Shown: in pieces, positions 24,340-28,914 of the stretch
Layout of the letters: each line of letters opens with the position of its first letter
Position numbering within the stretch: the first letter of the stretch is position 1
NCBI GenBank assembly: GCA_046727175.1
Contig: JBKPCD010000038.1
Span: 1-28,914, forward strand
Direction: 5' to 3'
Length of the DNA: 28,914 nucleotides
From: JBKPCD01 sp046727175
Lineage (GTDB): Bacteria > Acidobacteriota > Vicinamibacteria > Vicinamibacterales > 2-12-FULL-66-21
Made by a program: the position numbers and the translations under genes
Notes under the pieces: model-generated
The model's input: the letters and a program-made list of their open reading frames with translations, nothing else
Told to the model about the DNA's origin: nothing
Database searches by the model: none

Positions 24340-26024
24340 TTACCGGCAAAAGCCTTTTCGAGACCAGGCCAGAGTTTTTCGCGGGTGATGCTGCTCGCGG
24401 CAAACACCGCGATCCCGTCAGGATGCGCGCGGCGGGCGGCTTCGATCGCCAGGGCCAATTTCTCCGGCGGACAGAAACCGGCTGGCAAATCAGCGCGCAG
24501 CGCCGCCACAGACTTGGCCAGTTCGTCGAGCACCGCTGGCGCGCGGGCGTCGTCGGCCTTGCCGACGGCCGCGACGAGCGTGGCGAGTGCCTTGCCGCGA
24601 TTCGGATCGAGGCTCGACAACCGCTTCTGCAGGTGGTCGTGTGCGTCGTTCAACTGTTGCACGGCGGTTACGCGCGCAGCGCCGGTATCCGCCGCCGCAT
24701 CCTTCAACACATACACGGCTGCGTTCAACTGCCGGTTCGCTGCGGCAATCTGATCGCCCGCCTGCTGCAGATCCTTGAGGACGTCGATCGAATTGGTCAT
24801 GTCATCGAACGGCTTCAGCTCCTCGCGATACAGGTACGTCGTCGCGATTCCCGCTTCGAGCGGCCGCCCTTTGCTAATCCACTCGAGCTGCCGGCGCGTC
24901 GTCTCTTCCAGGTGATCGAGGTAGGCTTCGAAGCTGCCGGCGAAATGACTGCGATAGGTCATCGGCGTGTAGACGTCGATCGATTGATTCCAGCGGTCCC
25001 ACTGCTGGCCGAGAAAGCGCCCGCTTTGAACCGGATTCCTGAAGACCGCAGCCGAGAGCTCGACCCTCGGATTGACCGCCTTGACCCGTTCGTGCGCTTC
25101 ACGGACGAACCGCGCGATTTGTGCGATGCGATAGTCGTAGAAGAAGTAGCGAACGTCGGGTGACCCGCCGGGAATCGTCCGTCCGTTGAGCAGGAAGTCC
25201 GCACGCTCCCGACGGTCGCGCTCGTTCCAGTCTGCCGGCAACATCGTCGGATCAGTCCACCAGTTCGCTTCGATACGTTCCTGCCGTGGATCGACGCTGT
25301 AGCGCTCGCCGGCGCGAGTTTCGTACGCCAGCATCGCGTAGCGCGGAATGTTCTTCAGGCAGTAGTCACAGAAGCAGAAGCTGTCGGGGGCGACGTCGCC
25401 CGGATATCGAACGTAGTCGTGATGGATGCCGTCAACGGGATACGAGCGGACGATCTCTTCGATCATTGGCAGCAGCCACTGGTCCGTGTAGCCTGGCCGT
25501 CGCGCCGGACACATCCAGAGATAGGGATAGGGACGACGCCTCGGTCCGAGAGTTTCGGTGGTTGTGGCTCCGCCCGCCGGGTTGATTGCGGCCCACTCTG
25601 GGTGCGTGCGAATCGCGGCACCATTGGCGCCTTCGACGAAATCACACAACCAGGCGTGGACTTTGATGCCGACACGGTGCGCCTCTTTCGTCAGTTCGCG
25701 GAGCATATCGAAAGACTCGTAGCCTTTGACCACCGATTGCGGAAACTTCCGACTGGTCCAATAGATCTCCCCAGACATCCCCTTGACGAGGACGATGATC
25801 GTTTCGATGTGCGCGCGGCGCGCACGCTCGACGAACGCCTGGACGCTTTGCTGCGTCGTTCCGATGTCGGGCGGATGCACCCACAACGAGTGCCGTTCCG
25901 CCGACACCGACTGTTCCGGCGGCGTCCTCACGAACCCGTGCCCCGACACGACGGCAATCAACATGAGGGCGGCGACCAGGCTTGCCTCACCGCGGATCGA
26001 TCGTGTGCGCCATCGCTCCGTCAT
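24336..26024 (-). CDS. GHL10/DUF187-type glycoside hydrolase with helical insertion
   Basis: This ~562-residue exported protein has a signal-anchor-like N-terminus (SLVAALMLIAVVSGHGF). The TIM-barrel of the family-10-like glycosyl hydrolases follows: LWVHPPDIGTTQQSVQAFVE, then IETIIVLVKG, VGIKVHAWLCDF, DGIHHDYVRYPGD (about 196-208) and the characteristic Cys cluster FCFCDYCLKNI. Later strands are ELSAAVFRNPV and DVYTPMTYRSHF. Between GIATTYLY and the last strand GIAVFAASSI, about 110 residues of helix-rich sequence (about 408-516) are inserted. ATG 26024 is chosen because the preceding frame overlaps the symporter and AGGAG lies at proper spacing. It shares one base with the symporter stop (TAATG). 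Confidence 0.85.
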   Translation of the reverse strand: MTERWRTRSIRGEASLVAALMLIAVVSGHGFVRTPPEQSVSAERHSLWVHPPDIGTTQQSVQAFVERARRAHIETIIVLVKGMSGEIYWTSRKFPQSVVKGYESFDMLRELTKEAHRVGIKVHAWLCDFVEGANGAAIRTHPEWAAINPAGGATTTETLGPRRRPYPYLWMCPARRPGYTDQWLLPMIEEIVRSYPVDGIHHDYVRYPGDVAPDSFCFCDYCLKNIPRYAMLAYETRAGERYSVDPRQERIEANWWTDPTMLPADWNERDRRERADFLLNGRTIPGGSPDVRYFFYDYRIAQIARFVREAHERVKAVNPRVELSAAVFRNPVQSGRFLGQQWDRWNQSIDVYTPMTYRSHFAGSFEAYLDHLEETTRRQLEWISKGRPLEAGIATTYLYREELKPFDDMTNSIDVLKDLQQAGDQIAAANRQLNAAVYVLKDAAADTGAARVTAVQQLNDAHDHLQKRLSSLDPNRGKALATLVAAVGKADDARAPAVLDELAKSVAALRADLPAGFCPPEKLALAIEAARRAHPDGIAVFAASSITREKLWPGLEKAFAGK

Positions 26025-27799
26025 TACGTCTCCTCTCGCCGAAACACCGGTTGGGCCTGAAGTTCCCGGAACACTCCACGCTGTGCCCAACGCCGCATGA
26101 AGAGTCCCCCGCCCACGATCAGCACCACGCCGCTGACAGCGAACAGCGTCCACTGCCGGCCGATGGAGCTGACAACGACGATGATGCTCGCCGCCGCAAA
26201 CGCGACCCCAAGGACACAGTCGACGAGATCCGCGGCCGTCTCGCGGCGAATGGCAAGCCGGGCGTCGTTCGACAACCCTTCCACGACAGGACCCCACAGG
26301 CCGGGCGGCCGGCAGCGGCGGTGAAATTCGCGCAACGTCTCGATCGGCTCCGGCCTCGTCGCCAGGCTGACGATGATGCTCGCCGCCGCGCCGAGCGCGA
26401 AGAGGAGCAGGAAGCCTTCCCAGAACGCGTAATTCCGCTCGTCAGAAAATCCCAGTGGGAACCAGACGATGTAGCTCAGGGGCAGGCCGACGATCAGGGC
26501 GGCCGCTTCACCGTAGATGTTGAGCCGCCACCAGAAGAAACGCAGCCACGAGAGCGGAAGGATGAAGGCGAAGACAACCGAATTGATGAACAGGAACCAG
26601 GCGCGAAGCCCGTGAACGAAGAAGTAGGCGACCAGCATCGACAGCGCGAACAGAAGCAACGAACCGAACCGCCCGACCCAGACGTAGTGCCGCTCGGAAT
26701 GCGCGCGCTTTCTTAGAGGCCTGTAGAGATCGTTCACGATGTACGAGGCGCCCCAATTCATTTCGGTGCTGATCGTCGACATGTAGGCGGCCAGCACACC
26801 TGCGACGAGCCCGCCGAGCAGACCAGCAGGTGCGTACGTGCGCACCAGACGCGCCCACGCTTCACCAGGTTCAGCGAGCAATCCTGGCGGGTAGAGCGCC
26901 GCTGCCGCCAATCCGAAGAACAGGAATGGTACGACCCGCACGATCAAAGTAAGGATGGTGTTGAAGAGTTGTCCGACTTGCGCGTGGAACTCGTTCCGCG
27001 CGGCCATGAAGCGCTGCGCGGTGAACCCTTCGCCGCCGGTCGGTGACGCCGCGAAGAATAGCCCCTGCACCACGAACGCCGCAATCGTCAACGCGTCGAG
27101 CCCTGGCGCCGGCAACCGGAGATTGAAGAAGCCTTCGCCTCGCGAAGCGAGCACCGTCTGGTGGATGGTGTCCATGCCGCCGGCGTGGGCGATGACCATC
27201 GGCACGAGGATGATGTTGCCGAGGAGAAAGATGCCGAACTGTAAGGCATCGGTGTACGCAACGCCGTAAAGACCTGACGTCGTCGTGTAGGCAGCGGTGA
27301 TGACGCCTGCGATCAACATCAACTCGAGCGGCTCCCAACCGAGAATTGGTCCCAGCGCAGCGCCGAGCCAGCCCGAGACGTATCCCATGAGCACCACGAT
27401 GAACCCGAAACTCATGAACCCGGCGTAGACGACGCGGTAGGTTGCGGCAAAACGCCCGCTGTAGCGAACGGCGAGCAGTTCTGCCGACGTCACGGTGCCG
27501 AGCCGCCGCCAGTACTTCGACCACAGCACCGCGCCGAGCGGCATCCAGATCACGTATGGAATCCACCACACGGCGTTACCGAGTAGTCCGCCTTGATACG
27601 TCAGCATCGTCACAGCCGGCGCGAGGCCGGCGTCGGTGTAGGTGGCGACCGCCGAGAGAGCAATCACCCACCACGGCAGATCCCGGCCTGACACGAAGTA
27701 GTCGACCACGCTCCGGCTGGCGCGGCGCGTGAAGTACAGGCCGATCGCCAGCATGAAGATGAAGTAGGCTGCGACCACGGCCCAATCGATGGCCGTCAC
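26024..27799 (-). CDS. SSF-family sodium:solute symporter
   Basis: This 591-residue integral membrane protein of the SSS/SSF family has about 13-14 predicted helices. It begins AIDWAVVAAYFIFMLAIGLY followed by the family segment DYFVSGRDLPWWVIALSAVA. SSF marks are VTSAELLAVRYSGRFAATYR, TTSGLYGVAYTDALQFGIFL (the signature region) and AAYMSTISTEMNWGASYIVN. It should import a sugar, amino sugar or uronate with Na+ across the inner membrane. In this operon it is the only visible transporter, between the FAH hydrolase (4-bp overlap) and the GHL10 hydrolase (1-bp overlap). The C-terminus has an additional hydrophobic pair (DCVLGVAFAAASIIVVVSSI, TLFAVSGVVLIVGGGLF). Confidence 0.92.
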   Translation of the reverse strand: MTAIDWAVVAAYFIFMLAIGLYFTRRASRSVVDYFVSGRDLPWWVIALSAVATYTDAGLAPAVTMLTYQGGLLGNAVWWIPYVIWMPLGAVLWSKYWRRLGTVTSAELLAVRYSGRFAATYRVVYAGFMSFGFIVVLMGYVSGWLGAALGPILGWEPLELMLIAGVITAAYTTTSGLYGVAYTDALQFGIFLLGNIILVPMVIAHAGGMDTIHQTVLASRGEGFFNLRLPAPGLDALTIAAFVVQGLFFAASPTGGEGFTAQRFMAARNEFHAQVGQLFNTILTLIVRVVPFLFFGLAAAALYPPGLLAEPGEAWARLVRTYAPAGLLGGLVAGVLAAYMSTISTEMNWGASYIVNDLYRPLRKRAHSERHYVWVGRFGSLLLFALSMLVAYFFVHGLRAWFLFINSVVFAFILPLSWLRFFWWRLNIYGEAAALIVGLPLSYIVWFPLGFSDERNYAFWEGFLLLFALGAAASIIVSLATRPEPIETLREFHRRCRPPGLWGPVVEGLSNDARLAIRRETAADLVDCVLGVAFAAASIIVVVSSIGRQWTLFAVSGVVLIVGGGLFMRRWAQRGVFRELQAQPVFRREET

Positions 27800-28713
27800 G
27801 GACGCTGCCTGACGCGGTTGCTCAGACGTCCAATGCGATCGATCTCACAGACGACCTCGTCTCCATCGCCGAGCGTGGCTGTTCCGCCGACACCGGCGCC
27901 AGCAGGCGTTCCGGTCGAGATGATGTCGCCCGCTTCCAGCGTCATGATCGAAGAGGCCGACGCAACAATCTCCGGGATGCGGAAGACCATCTCGGCCGTA
28001 GTGCCCTCTTGTCGCAGCGCGCCATTGACCCACAGGCGAATGCCCAACGCGTGTGGATCGGGTATTTCGTCCGCGGTGATGACCCACGGCCCGCACGGCG
28101 CAAAGCCGTCGAACCACTTCCCCGCAAGCCAGTCGAAGAACTGATCGTTTTCGCGAACCCGCCGGCCTTGCATCCGTGAATGAAGACCGCGCTCGGAGAT
28201 GTCATTGAGCACCGTGTAGCCGAACACGTGCTGCATGGCCGATGATGCGGGGATATGGCGTCCCGGACGTCCGATTACCACCGCGAGCTCCACTTCCCAC
28301 CCCACGGAGACGTTTTCGGTGGTAAGCGGGACTTCGTCATGCGGCCCCGTCAACGTCGACGAAGGCTTCAGGAAGAACTGAGGCGTCACCAAGTCGGCTT
28401 CGACCGGCGCCTGATACCCGCTCTCGACAATGTGTTTTCGGTAATTGCCTGCGAGACACAACAGCTTCCCGGGCCGGAGGAGCGGCGGCAGCAGACGCAC
28501 GTCGTCGAGACGAAGCTTTCTTCCGTCGTCCCGGGCATCGGACATCAGCAAGCGTTCGAGAGATTGGCGTGTCGATTCGCCGCCCGCTACGATCGGCATC
28601 AGATCGGACCGATCGCCGTTTTTGTCCGACACTTCGATGATCAGACCTGGATCGCCATCGATTACCACGCCGATCCGAGTCACACCGTTGATCTCGAATG
28701 TCGCCAACCGCAT
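27796..28713 (-). CDS. Fumarylacetoacetate hydrolase (FAH) family protein
   Basis: This 305-residue cytosolic enzyme has the FAH fold. Its motifs are KLLCLAGNYRKHIVESG, the metal-ligand Glu pair VGWEVELAVVIG, GYTVLNDISERGLHSRMQG, FAPCGPWVITADEIPDP and the end signature EAGDIISTGTPAGAGVG. Family members hydrolyse C-C bonds in, or dehydrate/decarboxylate, beta-diketo and keto-acid compounds, for example 2,4-diketo-3-deoxy sugar acids in non-phosphorylated sugar pathways. In this operon it may process a keto-deoxy acid derived from the unsaturated uronate made by the lyase; that is inference. It overlaps the symporter start by 4 bp and lies 12 bp after the preceding membrane-protein gene. Confidence 0.9.
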   Translation of the reverse strand: MRLATFEINGVTRIGVVIDGDPGLIIEVSDKNGDRSDLMPIVAGGESTRQSLERLLMSDARDDGRKLRLDDVRLLPPLLRPGKLLCLAGNYRKHIVESGYQAPVEADLVTPQFFLKPSSTLTGPHDEVPLTTENVSVGWEVELAVVIGRPGRHIPASSAMQHVFGYTVLNDISERGLHSRMQGRRVRENDQFFDWLAGKWFDGFAPCGPWVITADEIPDPHALGIRLWVNGALRQEGTTAEMVFRIPEIVASASSIMTLEAGDIISTGTPAGAGVGGTATLGDGDEVVCEIDRIGRLSNRVRQRP

Positions 28714-28725
28714 GCTTGTCTCGCC

Positions 28726-28914
28726 TTACTCAACAGAGACGGCGATCGCGGGACTGTGTGTCAGCCTTCGGTGCAGCAGCCACAGGCCGGCGGCAAGAAC
28801 GGCCAGCGCGAAACCGGCCGCCACGTTGATCGCACGGCCGTCACCGTCCGGCTGCACGGCCGCCGCCGCCCACAGCAACAGGCCCGTGCCGAACGTTACC
28901 GCGGCGATGAGCGA
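28726..28914 (-). CDS. Membrane protein, C-terminal part (N-terminus outside window)
   Basis: The last 62 residues before a TAA stop hold two hydrophobic stretches, SLIAAVTFGTGLLLWAAAAV and INVAAGFALAVLAAGLWLL. A basic, cytosol-like tail follows (HRRLTHSPAIAVSVE). This is the end of a polytopic membrane protein, possibly a transporter of the same operon, but too little is present to name a family. The gap to the FAH gene is 12 bp on the same strand, so it is almost certainly co-transcribed. Confidence 0.65.
   Translation of the reverse strand, partial: SLIAAVTFGTGLLLWAAAAVQPDGDGRAINVAAGFALAVLAAGLWLLHRRLTHSPAIAVSVE

Noticed and set aside
26025..26297. N-terminal extension of the GHL10 frame into the symporter gene
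   Set aside because: It would overlap the symporter by ~270 bp; ATG 26024 has a good ribosome site and begins just before the signal sequence.

Overview
The window is GC-rich, densely coding DNA. It contains a full-length duplicated FtsX/MacB-type permease of the ADOP (acidobacterial duplicated orphan permease) kind and a collapsed second copy. It also holds a DUF2252 protein, a six-helix membrane Ser/Thr kinase and a polysaccharide operon built from DegT, GHL10, heparinase-like and SSF families. This combination fits an Acidobacteriota chromosome, probably class Vicinamibacteria. That assignment is inferred from gene content only; no rRNA or tRNA gene is visible.

Left part (1-15472) is an accessory patchwork. 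It starts with the N-terminal part of a HAMP sensor kinase (minus), overlapped head-to-head by an MBL-fold hydrolase (plus). Next come a C-terminal scrap of a TonB-dependent receptor, a DUF2252 protein, a frameshifted S41 protease pseudogene, a lipoprotein, a cupin behind a striking AT-rich double operator, the ADOP permease and the membrane kinase. A 169-bp MITE-like element with 26-bp perfect terminal inverted repeats supplies the kinase's stop codon. Beyond it lie a scrap of a SnoaL-like gene, chrB (minus), a deleted ADOP pseudogene, a GT1 glycosyltransferase (minus), a secreted protein of unknown function behind an AT-rich palindrome, a membrane-anchored methyltransferase (minus) and a truncated antitoxin-like ORF. 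Four or five gene remnants in about 15 kb point to repeated insertion and deletion.

Right part (15473-28914) is one coherent minus-strand operon, read from 28914 down to 15473. The order is a membrane protein (partial), FAH-family hydrolase, SSF sodium/solute symporter, GHL10 glycoside hydrolase, heparinase II/III-like lyase, alpha/beta hydrolase/esterase, BadF-type amino-sugar kinase, SIS-domain protein, AGE-family epimerase and DegT/DnrJ aminotransferase. Successive genes overlap by 1-4 nt or lie within 15 nt, except for a 114-nt hairpin-rich gap before the last gene. The set reads as extracellular or periplasmic breakdown of an amino-sugar-containing, possibly uronate-containing, polysaccharide. 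It would be followed by deacylation, uptake, phosphorylation or epimerisation, and keto-acid processing. No SusC/SusD pair or regulator lies inside the window, and the operon promoter is beyond position 28914.

No tRNA, rRNA, CRISPR array, complete insertion sequence, phage gene or recognisable riboswitch was found.
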